Shown here one piece after another: positions 28,759 through 38,196 of a DNA stretch of 64,000 nt (positions within the stretch are counted from its first letter, which is position 1; the number at the start of each line of letters is the position of its first letter). Source of the DNA: Pseudomonas quercus. Lineage in GTDB: Bacteria > Pseudomonadota > Gammaproteobacteria > Pseudomonadales > Pseudomonadaceae. The stretch lies in contig NZ_JAAVJI010000003.1 of the NCBI RefSeq assembly GCF_012033695.1, positions 248,001-312,000 on the forward strand. The letters run 5' to 3'. Below the pieces are notes generated by a model that ran no database searches, had not been told where the DNA came from, and saw only the letters and a program-made list of their open reading frames with translations. Made by a program: the position numbers and the translations under genes.

Positions 28759-30975
28759 ATGAAAGCGTTCGGCAAAATCCTGGGGCTTGTCATTCTCGGG
28801 CTGTTGCTGATCGTGGTGGCTCTGGGCTTTGCCCTGACCCACTTTTTCGATCCCAACGACTATAAAAGCGAGATCCGCCAACTGGCCCGCGACAAGGCCC
28901 ATGTGGAGCTGACCCTCAATGGCGACATCGGCTGGAGCCTGTTTCCCTGGCTTGGCCTGGAGTTGCATGACGCCAGCGTGGCCACCCTCGCCCAACCACA
29001 GCAGCCTTTTGCCAACCTGCAGTTGCTCGGCTTGTCGGTACGGGTGCTGCCGCTGCTGCGCCATGAGTTGCAGATGAGCGATGTACGCGTGGATGGCCTG
29101 GACCTGAACCTGGTTCGCAACGCCCAAGGCCATGGCAACTGGGAAGACTTCGGCAAGCCACTGCCTAGCGAAGCCGCGCCTGCTGCGCCTGATAGCAGCC
29201 CTGCAGAGGCACCCAGCAGCCCTGATCGCAGCCGCCCGTTGAAGCTGGATATCGATAGCCTTACTGTGAATAACGCCCGCGTGGCCTACCTGGACGAACA
29301 CAGCGGCCGCAGCTTTACCGCCGAAAGTATCCAGCTGAGCACAGGGGCCGTGCAGCCGGCGACGGACATTCCGGTTACCCTCACCGCCTTCCTGGGCACC
29401 AATCAGCCCGAGTTGCGCGCCCGCACCGAGCTCAAGGGCACCCTGCGCTTCGACCCTTCAGTGCAGCGTTACCAGTTCGAAGACATGCGCCTGGGAGGCG
29501 AACTGTCCGGCGCCCCACTGCAAGGCAAAACCATCACGTTTGCGGCGCAAGGCCAGCTGCTGGCGGATTTGGCAGCAAATGTTGCCGACTGGAACAACCT
29601 CAAGCTCTCGGCCAACCAGTTGCGTGCCTTGGGCGAGCTTCATGTTCGCGACCTGGACACCACGCCACAGCTCAGCGGCGCGCTCTCTGTGGCGCAACTG
29701 GATGTACGAGCCTTCCTGGACGGTATTGGCCAGGCGGCGCCTGCCACAGCAGACCCCACCGCGCTGACACAGGTGGAGCTGGTGAGCACCCTCAAGGGCA
29801 ACGCCAACGCCCTGGCCCTGGAAGACCTGAACATCAAGCTGGACGGCAGCACCCTCACGGGCCGTGTGGCAGTGGATGACATCGCTGCACAGGCGCTACG
29901 CATCACGTTGCAGGGCGACACCTTGAACCTGGACCGCTACCTGCCGGCGCAAAGCGAAGAAGCCAAAGGCACGGCAGCGGCACGCCAGGCCGAAGTGCAA
30001 GGCAGTGAAGCTGCGGCGATGGCCAGCGGAGGCAATTCGCCCTTGCCCGATGCGCCTGGCCGCCAGGCCTGGAGCGATGACCGGCTGTTCCCCATTGAGC
30101 GCCTGCGGGCCATTGACCTGCAAACCGAACTCAGCCTGAACCAGTTGACGCTGCAAAAGCTGACTATCGACAAAGCCCATCTCACTGCGACAGGCCACGG
30201 CGGCCTGCTTAACCTGCAAGGGCTGAGCGGGCAGATCGCACAAGGTGACTTCAATGCCAGCGGCACCTTGGACGTGCGCCCCGACGTGCCTGCGCTCAGC
30301 CTGAAGACCAAGCTAAACAGGGTGCCAGTGGATGTGGTACTTGCCACCCATACCAACCCGCCACCGGTACGCGGCCTGCTTACGCTGGATGCTGCCTTTA
30401 CCGGCGCGGGCAATAGCCAGAAAGCCTTGGTTGACACCCTTAATGGCAATGGCCGCTTTACCGTCGACAATGGCGTGCTAGTGAATGCCAACCTGGAGCA
30501 GCAGCTGTGCCAGGGTATCGCTTTGCTCAACCGCAAAACCCTTACCAGCGAACCGCGTGGCCGTGACACACCCTTCCAGCGCCTGGAAGGCAGCCTCACC
30601 GTGCGAGACGGCGTGGCCAACAACCCAGACTTCAAAGCCAGCATCCCTGGGCTGCGGGCCAGCGGCAACGGTGATATCGACCTGCGCGTGCTGGGCCTGG
30701 ATTACCGCGTGGGCGTAGTGGTGGAAGGCGAAAGCGGCAACATGGCCGACCCGGCCTGCGAAGTGAACGACCGCTTTGCCAACCTGGAACTGCCAATCCG
30801 CTGCCGTGGCCCCTTGGAGCTGGGCGCCCGCGCCTGCCGTGTGGACCGCGACGGCCTTGGGCAACTGGCAACCCAGGCGGTACGTAACCGTGTGCAGGAG
30901 AAGATAGAAGACAAGTTGGGCGACAAGGTGCCTTCCGAGCTGAAAGATGCCCTCAAAGGGTTGTTCAAACGATGA
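28759..30975 (+). CDS. AsmA family protein
   Basis: A 738-residue protein with one N-terminal membrane anchor (residues 5-30, ILGLVILGLLLIVVALGFAL). The AsmA N-terminal motif FDPNDYKSEIRQLARDKAHVEL follows, then a long beta-rich periplasmic part, ending in the AsmA C-terminal signature (NGNGRFTVDNGVLVNANLEQ ... GLRASGNGDIDLRVLGLDYRV). AsmA-like proteins are bridge-like lipid transport proteins needed for outer-membrane homeostasis. The stop overlaps the mutY ATG by 4 bp. Confidence 0.92.
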   Translation: MKAFGKILGLVILGLLLIVVALGFALTHFFDPNDYKSEIRQLARDKAHVELTLNGDIGWSLFPWLGLELHDASVATLAQPQQPFANLQLLGLSVRVLPLLRHELQMSDVRVDGLDLNLVRNAQGHGNWEDFGKPLPSEAAPAAPDSSPAEAPSSPDRSRPLKLDIDSLTVNNARVAYLDEHSGRSFTAESIQLSTGAVQPATDIPVTLTAFLGTNQPELRARTELKGTLRFDPSVQRYQFEDMRLGGELSGAPLQGKTITFAAQGQLLADLAANVADWNNLKLSANQLRALGELHVRDLDTTPQLSGALSVAQLDVRAFLDGIGQAAPATADPTALTQVELVSTLKGNANALALEDLNIKLDGSTLTGRVAVDDIAAQALRITLQGDTLNLDRYLPAQSEEAKGTAAARQAEVQGSEAAAMASGGNSPLPDAPGRQAWSDDRLFPIERLRAIDLQTELSLNQLTLQKLTIDKAHLTATGHGGLLNLQGLSGQIAQGDFNASGTLDVRPDVPALSLKTKLNRVPVDVVLATHTNPPPVRGLLTLDAAFTGAGNSQKALVDTLNGNGRFTVDNGVLVNANLEQQLCQGIALLNRKTLTSEPRGRDTPFQRLEGSLTVRDGVANNPDFKASIPGLRASGNGDIDLRVLGLDYRVGVVVEGESGNMADPACEVNDRFANLELPIRCRGPLELGARACRVDRDGLGQLATQAVRNRVQEKIEDKLGDKVPSELKDALKGLFKR

Positions 30976-32039
30976 GGCCTGAGCACTTTTCCAGCGCCGT
31001 GCTGAAGTGGTTCGATGTACACGGCCGACACGACCTGCCGTGGCAGCAACAGATCAACCCGTACCGCGTGTGGGTGTCGGAGATCATGCTGCAGCAGACC
31101 CAGGTGAGCACGGTGCTCAACTACTTCGACCGCTTCATGACCGCCCTGCCCACCGTTCGGGACCTGGCCGAGGCCCCTGAAGACGAAGTGCTGCACCTGT
31201 GGACCGGGCTGGGCTATTACACCCGCGCTCGCAACCTGCAAAAGGCGGCACGCATTGTAATGGCTGACTACAACGGCGAGTTTCCATGTGACCCGGCGTT
31301 GTTGGAAACCTTGCCTGGCATCGGCCGCTCCACGGCTGGCGCCATCGCCAGTATCAGCATGGGGCTGCGAGCGCCCATTCTGGATGGCAATGTGAAGCGT
31401 GTGCTGGCCCGCTACACCGCCCAGGCGGGCTACCCCGGCGAACCCAAGGTCGCCAAAGCCCTCTGGGAGGCCGCCGACCGCTTTACCCCCCATGCGAGGG
31501 TCAACGACTACACCCAGGCAATGATGGACCTGGGCGCAACCTTGTGCACCCGCACGCGCCCCACCTGCCTGCTGTGCCCACTGCGTGAAGGCTGCCGTGC
31601 CCACTTGCTAGGCGAAGAAACCCGCTACCCGGCGCCCAAGCCACGCAAAACGCTGCCACAGCGGCAAACGTTGATGCCGCTGCTCAGCAACGGCCAGGGC
31701 GCCATTCTGCTGTACCGTCGCCCATCTACGGGCTTGTGGGGCGGGCTGTGGAGCCTGCCGGAGCTGGACAGTTTCAGCGATATTCAACACTTGGTCGCTC
31801 AGCACGACCTCACGCTGCTCGACACCCAGGCCTTGCAAGGCCTGACGCATACTTTCAGCCACTTCCAGTTGAGCATAGAGCCCTGGCTGGTACGGGTAGA
31901 CGCCCGCGCCGCCCACGTGGCCGAGGCCGACTGGCTTTGGTATAACCTCGCCACCCCGCCGCGCCTAGGCCTGGCTGCCCCAGTAAAAACACTGCTGGAG
32001 CGCGCGGCTGTTGCCTTGCATGCAGGAGAAACCCCATGA
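30972..32039 (+). CDS. mutY: adenine DNA glycosylase MutY
   Basis: A 355-residue base-excision enzyme that removes A opposite 8-oxoG. The catalytic segment [11 protein letters not shown], helix-hairpin-helix [12 protein letters not shown], the following catalytic Asp ([11 protein letters not shown]), the 4Fe-4S loop C-x6-C-x2-C-x5-C ([17 protein letters not shown]) and the C-terminal NUDIX-like 8-oxoG recognition domain are all present. It overlaps asmA and yggX by 4 bp each, so the three form a coupled operon. Confidence 0.97.
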   Translation: MRPEHFSSAVLKWFDVHGRHDLPWQQQINPYRVWVSEIMLQQTQVSTVLNYFDRFMTALPTVRDLAEAPEDEVLHLWTGLGYYTRARNLQKAARIVMADYNGEFPCDPALLETLPGIGRSTAGAIASISMGLRAPILDGNVKRVLARYTAQAGYPGEPKVAKALWEAADRFTPHARVNDYTQAMMDLGATLCTRTRPTCLLCPLREGCRAHLLGEETRYPAPKPRKTLPQRQTLMPLLSNGQGAILLYRRPSTGLWGGLWSLPELDSFSDIQHLVAQHDLTLLDTQALQGLTHTFSHFQLSIEPWLVRVDARAAHVAEADWLWYNLATPPRLGLAAPVKTLLERAAVALHAGETP

Positions 32040-32308
32040 CCCGCACCGTGATGTGCCGCAAGTACAAAGAAGAACTGCCCGCCCTGGAGCGCCCACCCTA
32101 CCCCGGCGCCAAGGGCGAAGACATCTACCAGCATGTATCCCAGAAGGCCTGGGCCGACTGGCAGAAGCACCAAACCCTGCTGATCAACGAGCGCCGCCTG
32201 AACATGATGAACGCCGAGGACCGCAAATTCCTTCAAGGCGAGATGGAGAAGTACCTGTCTGGCGAGGAGTACGCCAAAGCCGACGGCTACGTTCCACCCG
32301 CTGAATAA
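32036..32308 (+). CDS. yggX: YggX-type Fe(2+)-trafficking protein
   Basis: A 90-residue protein with the family start [21 protein letters not shown] (Cys7) and [21 protein letters not shown]. It is implicated in protecting Fe-S clusters from oxidants. Placement after mutY, itself an Fe-S enzyme, is the usual arrangement and overlaps it by 4 bp. Confidence 0.95.
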   Translation: MTRTVMCRKYKEELPALERPPYPGAKGEDIYQHVSQKAWADWQKHQTLLINERRLNMMNAEDRKFLQGEMEKYLSGEEYAKADGYVPPAE

Positions 32309-32360
32309 GGGGGTTGGCGCGTAAGCGACGGGAAAGATTAAAATTTTTTTGCACCGACGC

Positions 32361-32389
32361 TTGACGCAACCCTGAAAAACCCGTTTAAT
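32361..32389 (+). promoter_or_regulatory. sigma-70 promoter of tRNA-Phe
   Basis: TTGACG (32361-32366), 17-bp spacer, TTTAAT (32384-32389), followed within 11 bases by the tRNA. Confidence 0.8.
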
Positions 32390-32399
32390 GCGCCCCGTT

Positions 32400-32475
32400 G
32401 CCCAGGTAGCTCAGTTGGTAGAGCAGGGGATTGAAAATCCCCGTGTCGGCGGTTCGATTCCGTCCCTGGGCACCA
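32400..32475 (+). tRNA. tRNA-Phe (GAA)
   Basis: A 76-nt cloverleaf: acceptor GCCCAGG/CCTGGGC, D-arm GCTCAGTTGGTAGAGC, anticodon arm GGGGA-TTGAAAA-TCCCC with anticodon GAA at 32433-32435, T-arm GGCGG-TTCGATT-CCGTC and encoded CCA. Confidence 0.98.
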
Positions 32476-32482
32476 AATACCA

Positions 32483-32516
32483 AAACCCCTGAATCGCAAG
32501 GTTCAGGGGTTTTTTG
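32483..32516 (+). terminator. tRNA-Phe terminator
   Basis: AAAACCCCTGAA pairs with TTCAGGGGTTTT around a TCGCAAGG-type loop and a T-run follows. It lies a few bases after the tRNA CCA end. Confidence 0.9.
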
Positions 32517-32578
32517 CTTCAAGCAGGTTTGGCTACGCTTACCACGCCCCTTTTCACGCCGGCACAGGAGCCGCCCTT

Positions 32579-33019
32579 ATGTCCTCCGATCGCAAGCAGC
32601 AGAAGAAACATAAGCGTGCGTCGTCCAAGGCTCGCCAGAACCGTATCCAGCGTAACAACCAGCCGGACGCGCCAAGGGAGAAAAACCCGGACGCCCTGTC
32701 GCCTGAATTCGTGAGCATGGAAGAGTTCTTCGAAGGCGGGCTGGAGACAGGCGCCTTCGAAGACCTGTTTGCGGCCATGGCGGCCGTGGAGAAAGAGGGC
32801 CAGGAAGCGGTGGCCTTTGCCTTCCTCACCGAGTCGCCTCTGCCCATGGTGATCGACAACTATTCCGAAGACGATGTCTCGGACCTGATCGTTTCCCTGT
32901 GGATTGCCTACTACGAGAAGCACCATGGCTTGAGCGAGGACGATGCCATGGCGCGGATCGAAAGCACCGAGTTCACAGAAGCCTATGTAGCGGCTGCCGC
33001 GGCTATTGCCGAGGCCTGA
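32579..33019 (+). CDS. hypothetical protein with basic N-terminus
   Basis: A 146-residue soluble protein. The first ~40 residues are strongly basic (DRKQQKKHKRASSKARQNRIQR). The remainder is acidic and helical (SMEEFFEGGLETGAFEDLFAAM, LSEDDAMARIESTEFTEAYVAA). I do not recognise a named domain. The ATG at 32579 follows GGAGCCGCCCTT. The charge split suggests nucleic-acid or ribosome contact through the N-terminus, which is inference only. Confidence 0.75.
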   Translation: MSSDRKQQKKHKRASSKARQNRIQRNNQPDAPREKNPDALSPEFVSMEEFFEGGLETGAFEDLFAAMAAVEKEGQEAVAFAFLTESPLPMVIDNYSEDDVSDLIVSLWIAYYEKHHGLSEDDAMARIESTEFTEAYVAAAAAIAEA

Positions 33020-33211
33020 TAAGCCTAGCAACGCGCGGCAGAGTGCTTGTGGGAGCCTGCGAAACGCTAGTGCAGCGGGCGAACAAGCAAATCCCCTCTG
33101 CACTCAACACAAGCCCTTACACAACCTTTACCATCCCCAGACCGCGCTTTACACAGCAAAGGTGTTTCATACGTCCATGGCGCTACCCAAGCCGGCGCCG
33201 AAGGAGACACC

Positions 33212-33565
33212 ATGTTTGCGAAGTTGACCAAAGCCGTACTGCTCTCCACTTGCCTGGTGGGCGCTGGAGTGGTGGGCACTGCCTCGGCAGACGAGCGCAA
33301 CCTGATAGTGCCAGCCATCGCAGGCGCTGCGGTCGGCGCGCTGATTGCCAGCAGCTGGGATAATGGCGGCCACCACCATCGCCACGAAGCACGCCGGTAT
33401 TACGAAGAGCGTTACTACGCACCGCCTCCCCCACGGCAGGTGATGTACGTACCTGCGCCTCCACCGGTGGTGTACTACCGCCGTGCCCCGCAGCCTGTCT
33501 ATTACCAGCCTGGTCCGCCGCCTCGCCATTGGGGCCACTACCGCGACGAAGGCCCACGCTGGTAA
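33212..33565 (+). CDS. small exported Pro/Tyr/His-rich protein
   Basis: A 117-residue protein with a signal peptide (MFAKLTKAVLLSTCLVGAGVVGTASA), a short glycine-zipper-like hydrophobic stretch (AIAGAAVGALIA) and a C-terminal half rich in Pro, Tyr, Arg and His (HHHRHEARRYYEERYYAPPPP). Similar small envelope proteins are common in Pseudomonas, but their role is unknown. The ATG at 33212 follows AAGGAGACACC, a strong ribosome-binding site. Confidence 0.8.
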   Translation: MFAKLTKAVLLSTCLVGAGVVGTASADERNLIVPAIAGAAVGALIASSWDNGGHHHRHEARRYYEERYYAPPPPRQVMYVPAPPPVVYYRRAPQPVYYQPGPPPRHWGHYRDEGPRW

Positions 33566-33584
33566 CACGAAAACCGGTAATACG

Positions 33585-33619
33585 AAAAAGGCCGTTACCT
33601 CTTCAGGTAACGGCCTTTT
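33585..33619. terminator. bidirectional terminator before gabP
   Basis: AAAAGGCCGTTACCT (33586-33600) pairs perfectly with AGGTAACGGCCTTTT around CTTC, between convergent genes. Confidence 0.92.
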
Positions 33620-33640
33620 ACTTGCCGCAGCGAACGAAGG

Positions 33641-35035
33641 TCAGCGGCTCAGCACGGCACGGCCATGGGCAGCAGCCTTGCGACGGCGGGCCACAATCAA
33701 CCCTGCTGCCACAACAGCAATGGTGAGCAAACCGGTGGCAACGATTTCCACGCGGTGGTCTTCCTGGCGGAACATTTCTACCAACACGCCAATGATGAAC
33801 AGAATCACTAGGTAGGTCAGGCCAGGGAACAGCCACATCTTGAAGGCCAGCTTCTCTCCACGGGCTTCGGCCTGGCGGCGCATGCGCAGTTGAGAGAACG
33901 CGATCACCAGGTACACCAGCAACGCAATGGCGCCCGAGCTGGCCAACAGGAAGTCGAACACGGCGGCAGGCGCAACATAGTTGGCGAAGGTGGCCAGGAA
34001 TGCAGCCGCTGTGGACAAGATGACGGCCGCGTAAGGCGTACTAGCACGGGACGTGCGCTGTGCCACCTTGGGCGCATCGCCACGTTTGCTCAGGGAGAAA
34101 AGCATGCGAGACGAGGTATAGAGTGCCGAGTTCAGGCAACTGGTCACGGCCACCAGCACCACGATGTCTACGATCAGTTTCGCGTTAGGTACACCGATCA
34201 GGTTCAGCACAGTCTGGTACGAACCCAATGCCGGCAGTGAAGGATCGTTCCACGGCACCAGGCCGACTACCAAGAAGATCGAAAGCAGGTAGAACAGGCA
34301 GATACGCCAGATCACCGAGTTGGTGGCCTTGGAGATCTGACGGCCCGGGTCGCGAGATTCGGAGGCCGCGATGGTCACGATTTCCGTGCCCATGAACGAG
34401 AACATGGTGGTCAGCATGGCGGCAACTACAGCGCCCAAGCCGTTCGGCATGAAGCCTTGAACATCGGTAAGGTGGCTAACGCCGCTGACCTGGCTACCCG
34501 GTACAAAGCCGAACGCTGCGCCCAGGCCCAATACGATGAAGGCAATGATCGCAATGATTTTCAGCAGGGCGAACCAGAACTCGAACTCACCGTAGTTCTT
34601 CACACTGAACAGGTTGGTCACGGTCAGCACGGCAGTAATGATCAGCGCGAAGACCCAGATTTGAACGTCTGGAATCCAGGCGTGGAGAATGCCCGCAGCA
34701 GCGTTGGCTTCCAGCGGAATCACCAGCACCCAGAACCACCAGTACAGCCAGCCGATGGTGAAGCCTGCCCAATGCCCGATGGCGCGGTCGGCATAAGTGG
34801 AAAACGAACCGGTGTCTGGCGAAGCCACTGCCATTTCACCCAACATGCGCATCACCAGCACCACTAAGGTACCGGCTGCAGCGTAGGCCAGAAGCACAGC
34901 GGGGCCCGCTTGAGCGATGGCATGGCCAGAACCGACGAACAAGCCTGCCCCGATAACACCTGCGATGGACAACATGGTCACATGGCGAGGTTTCAGGCCT
35001 TGGGCAAGCCCGCCGGCGTTTTGAATACTGCTCAT
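33641..35035 (-). CDS. gabP: amino acid permease, GABA permease type
   Basis: A 464-residue APC-superfamily transporter with 12 hydrophobic segments. The start MSSIQNAGGLAQGLKPRHVTMLSIAGVIGAGLFVGSGHAI is typical of GabP/AnsP/ProY-type permeases, and GTEIVTIAASESRDPGRQISKATNSVIWRI is the conserved amphipathic region. GABA is the best guess among close relatives. The start at 35035 was chosen over 35077. No other gab gene is nearby. Confidence 0.8.
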   Translation of the reverse strand: MSSIQNAGGLAQGLKPRHVTMLSIAGVIGAGLFVGSGHAIAQAGPAVLLAYAAAGTLVVLVMRMLGEMAVASPDTGSFSTYADRAIGHWAGFTIGWLYWWFWVLVIPLEANAAAGILHAWIPDVQIWVFALIITAVLTVTNLFSVKNYGEFEFWFALLKIIAIIAFIVLGLGAAFGFVPGSQVSGVSHLTDVQGFMPNGLGAVVAAMLTTMFSFMGTEIVTIAASESRDPGRQISKATNSVIWRICLFYLLSIFLVVGLVPWNDPSLPALGSYQTVLNLIGVPNAKLIVDIVVLVAVTSCLNSALYTSSRMLFSLSKRGDAPKVAQRTSRASTPYAAVILSTAAAFLATFANYVAPAAVFDFLLASSGAIALLVYLVIAFSQLRMRRQAEARGEKLAFKMWLFPGLTYLVILFIIGVLVEMFRQEDHRVEIVATGLLTIAVVAAGLIVARRRKAAAHGRAVLSR

Positions 35036-35489
35036 AGGTGTACCCTTCCGAGAAAGCGATTTGTCCAACGCGTGCACCGGGCCCTACCGCTGTGTGGGAC
35101 AAGCAACGCGCTGTTGGATTTTTTTTACGCAAGAAGTGCGCCAAATTGATGCAAAATAGTTCAAACCCGCAGACCAGCGGGGGTTGGCGCTTGAAGCTAA
35201 AACGATTTAGCCATAGGACATATTGTCGCGTTACCACAAAAGCATTACCAGAGTACCCAGGCAATGCTCTGAATGTGCCCTGTTTTAGACCGCCAGGTAA
35301 CACCCTCGCCCATTCGCGGTGCAACCTCAGCTGCCTTTTCTCCAAGGGCAGTGCAACCTTTCCTCACGTTTTTGTGATCGCGTTCGATAAATAAAATGTC
35401 GCAACCTTGGCCGTAAAGCACGTGATGTTTCTGCATTAGCCGTTGTCGAAGCCCGTACACCTTGCTGCATTGCCTTTGGAGTTTGCTAC
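35036..35489. other. intergenic region between gabP and the amino-acid binding protein
   Basis: About 450 bp between divergent genes, AT-richer than the flanks. It must contain both promoters. I found no convincing RNA, repeat or operator in it. Confidence 0.5.
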
Positions 35490-36242
35490 ATGCCCCGATT
35501 TTTCAGTTCGCTGGTGGGTTGCGTTCTGGCCCTGACCTGCCTGTCTTCGGCGTACGCGGTCGATAAGCTGCGCATGGGTATGGAAGGTAGCCATCCCCCC
35601 TTCAACGACACAGATGCCAGCGGGCAGGTGGTAGGGTTCGATGCAGACATCGGTGCTGCACTCTGCGCCAAGATGAAAGTGGAGTGCGAGATTGTTACGG
35701 CAGATTTTGAAAACCTGATCCCTGCCTTGAACAACAACCAGTACGACTTTCTGATCTCTTCGCTTTCCGTCACTGAAGACCGCAAGCAGCAAGTGGATTT
35801 CACTGACCCCTACTACACCAACAAACTGCAGTTCATCGCTGCGGCCAGTAGTGACCTTTCTGGCACACCCAGCAGCTTCATGGGCAAGACACTGGGGGCT
35901 CAGCAAGGGACCCTGGCGGCCAGCTGGCTGGCAGAGAACGCTGCCGACGTTGCCATTGTGCAAAGCTTTTCCACCCAGGAAGAGCTGTACGTAGCGCTGA
36001 CAACCGGGCAGATCGATGGCGCGCTGGCAGACAAGTACTCCAGCTACGAGTGGATGCGTACCGACGCGGGCAAAGGCTATGAGCTCAAAGGCGAACCTGT
36101 GAAAGACGGCGACCAGATCGCCATTGCCACGCGCTTGAACGACCCCCTCCGTACCCGGCTGAACTTGGCCCTCAAGGACATCATCCAGGACGGCACCTAC
36201 AAGAAAATCAACGACAAGTACTTTCCGTTCAGCATTCGTTGA
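35490..36242 (+). CDS. periplasmic amino-acid-binding protein of ABC transporter family
   Basis: A 250-residue protein with a signal peptide (MPRFFSSLVGCVLALTCLSSAYA) and the family 3 solute-binding fold: LRMGMEGSHPPFNDTDASGQVVGFDADIGAALCAKM, the hinge DFENLIPALNNNQYDFLISSLSVTEDRKQQVDFTDPYY, and a C-terminal lobe ending INDKYFPFSIR. It resembles lysine/arginine/ornithine binders. No permease or ATPase gene lies beside it, so it is an orphan and may share a transporter encoded elsewhere. Confidence 0.88.
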   Translation: MPRFFSSLVGCVLALTCLSSAYAVDKLRMGMEGSHPPFNDTDASGQVVGFDADIGAALCAKMKVECEIVTADFENLIPALNNNQYDFLISSLSVTEDRKQQVDFTDPYYTNKLQFIAAASSDLSGTPSSFMGKTLGAQQGTLAASWLAENAADVAIVQSFSTQEELYVALTTGQIDGALADKYSSYEWMRTDAGKGYELKGEPVKDGDQIAIATRLNDPLRTRLNLALKDIIQDGTYKKINDKYFPFSIR

Positions 36243-37444
36243 CCGTGCACGCTGTCGATGGGCTGGAGGCTCGATTCTTCGCACTGCAGGCATTCTTGAA
36301 TACCCATGAGGGGCTGTGGAAGCCACGGCCCTTCACGCACCTGCAATTGCCTTGGGAAACACAGCACCCCGCCTTGGCCCAGTGGCTTCGTAGCCAGTCT
36401 TTGGAAGACGCCGAGGCAGCAGCAGAGGTGCCTGTACCTGCACAGGCGCCTGAGCTTCTACGCGGCCTCGCCGAACAAGGCCTTGCGCTCTCGCAGCTAG
36501 GCAGCCTGCCTACCCTGGAGTTACCTCCAGCACTCCACCGACTGGAGCGCGAGGTACCTGGCCGTAAGTGGGAACAAGTGGAGGCGTTTTCGCGCCACCT
36601 GCCCTTCGCTCACTCAGTCACCCATTGGGTGGACTGGTGCGGTGGCAAGGGGCACCTGGGGCGCAGGCTGGTGCAGCCTGGCCAGGCCCTGACCTGCCTG
36701 GAATGGGACCCTGCCCTGGTAAGCGCGGGCCAGGCCCTTAGCGACCACCACCGCCTGCACGCCCGGCACCAGTTGCAGGACGTATTAGCCGCCGATACGC
36801 CGTTGCAACCTCATCACGTACCGGTTGCTTTGCATGCCTGCGGCGACCTGCATGTACGGCTGCTGCAAAAAGCCGTTGAACAGGGTTGTGGACACTTGGC
36901 ATTAGCACCCTGCTGCTACAACCGCACCCAGGCCGACGCCTACGTACCTTTGTCAGATGCAGGCCGTACCAGGCCATTGATATTGAACCGTGAGGACCTG
37001 GCTTTAACTGCCAGCGAAACGGTCACTGCAGGCGCACGCGAGCGGCGCCAGCGCGATACCTCTATGGCACGGCGCCTGGGGTTCGATCTAGTGCAGCGGC
37101 ACGTGCGCGGCCAAAACGCTTACTTGCCTACGCCGTCATTGCCTGCCCACTGGCTGAACGAGACGTTCGCACAATACTGCCTTCACCTGGCAGCGCTCAA
37201 AGGCGTGGCATTAAGCCCCAACGAAGCGTGGAGCACTTGGGAAGCTCAAGGCTGGCAACGCCTGGCGCAGGTGCGCAACCTGGAGCGGGTACGCAACCTG
37301 TTCCGCCGGCCCCTGGAACTGTGGCTGGTACTGGACCGTGCATTGTATTTGCGGGAGCACGGTTATGACGTGCAGGTAGGGCTGTTTTGTGAACCCAGGC
37401 TAACGCCGCGCAACCTGATGGTCCTGGCGAGCAAGCCTGGATAA
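36239..37444 (+). CDS. SAM-dependent methyltransferase, METTL25/PF13679-like
   Basis: A 401-residue protein. The SAM site is THWVDWCGGKGHLGRRL (residues ~128-144), followed by VALHACGDLHVRLL and LALAPCCYNR, the Cys motifs typical of the PF13679 methyltransferase group. The substrate is unknown. The first in-frame starts are non-ATG: TTG at 36239, overlapping the previous stop by 4 bp, or GTG at 36245. The gene is probably coupled to the binding-protein gene, although the two functions look unrelated. Confidence 0.8.
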   Translation: MTVHAVDGLEARFFALQAFLNTHEGLWKPRPFTHLQLPWETQHPALAQWLRSQSLEDAEAAAEVPVPAQAPELLRGLAEQGLALSQLGSLPTLELPPALHRLEREVPGRKWEQVEAFSRHLPFAHSVTHWVDWCGGKGHLGRRLVQPGQALTCLEWDPALVSAGQALSDHHRLHARHQLQDVLAADTPLQPHHVPVALHACGDLHVRLLQKAVEQGCGHLALAPCCYNRTQADAYVPLSDAGRTRPLILNREDLALTASETVTAGARERRQRDTSMARRLGFDLVQRHVRGQNAYLPTPSLPAHWLNETFAQYCLHLAALKGVALSPNEAWSTWEAQGWQRLAQVRNLERVRNLFRRPLELWLVLDRALYLREHGYDVQVGLFCEPRLTPRNLMVLASKPG

Positions 37445-37538
37445 CCTGTGGATAAGCCTGTGAAGAACCTTTTAGCACATACGCTCGCACTACCGGCACG
37501 CAGGCACTAGGCCTTTTTGCTAGCGTGTGCATAGCCAT

Positions 37539-38165
37539 TCAAACAAGGTGATGGCGACGGGCAAGGTCTGCCAGGCAAACCAGTGAATCCACCTTGAGCT
37601 TGGCCACTAGTCTCGATTTGTAAGAGCTGACCGTTTTATTGCTCAGTAACAAGGCTTCGCCGATTTGGATGTTAGTGAACCCCATGGCGAGATAACGCAA
37701 AACCGCCAACTCCCTCGCGGACAAGCGTGCTATCCGCTCTTGCTCGGTAGGGCCACCCAAGGCCGGCGTTACCTGCCCCAAGAAAGGTTTAGGGAAAAAG
37801 ATATAACCCGATACCAGGGTACGTACCGCCTGACGAAAGTCCTCCGGCTGGTGTGTTTTGGTCAAAAAGCCCGCAGCGCCGGCCTTCATGCAGCGCTCGG
37901 CGCTGTATTCAGCGGGATAGCTGGTGAGCACCAGAATATCCGTGTCGAACCCCAGCTGTTTGATGCGGCTGATGACTTCGATGCCATCCAGCCCTGTTAC
38001 GGCGATTTCCATCACGATCAGCTCTGGCTCAAGCTTGCGCGCCAGCGCCAGCGCTTGCACACCATCGCTGGCATGGGCAAGGGTCTTGATGCCTTCCTCA
38101 GCCAACAGGTTCTCCACGATAGTACGGATGTAGGGCTGGTCATCAACGATCAGTGCATTACGCAT
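37539..38165 (-). CDS. BvgA/LuxR-type response regulator with Glu at the phosphoacceptor site
   Basis: A 208-residue regulator. The receiver domain has the acidic pocket ALIVDDQP, but at the phosphoacceptor position the sequence is LIVMEIAVTG, so Glu53 (codon GAA at 38007-38009, minus strand) replaces the invariant Asp and the usual Pro is Thr. The switch Thr (ILVLTSY) and Lys (FLTKTH) are kept. The C-terminal LuxR HTH is LSARELAVLRYLAMGFTNIQIGEALLLSNKTVSSYKSRL. It follows the pilus operon on the same strand by 31 bp and likely controls it. Glu may mimic phosphorylation. The start at 38165 is the family one. Confidence 0.88.
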   Translation of the reverse strand: MRNALIVDDQPYIRTIVENLLAEEGIKTLAHASDGVQALALARKLEPELIVMEIAVTGLDGIEVISRIKQLGFDTDILVLTSYPAEYSAERCMKAGAAGFLTKTHQPEDFRQAVRTLVSGYIFFPKPFLGQVTPALGGPTEQERIARLSARELAVLRYLAMGFTNIQIGEALLLSNKTVSSYKSRLVAKLKVDSLVCLADLARRHHLV

Positions 38166-38196
38166 AGGGGTCTCCTTACCATACGCCACACCTTGC

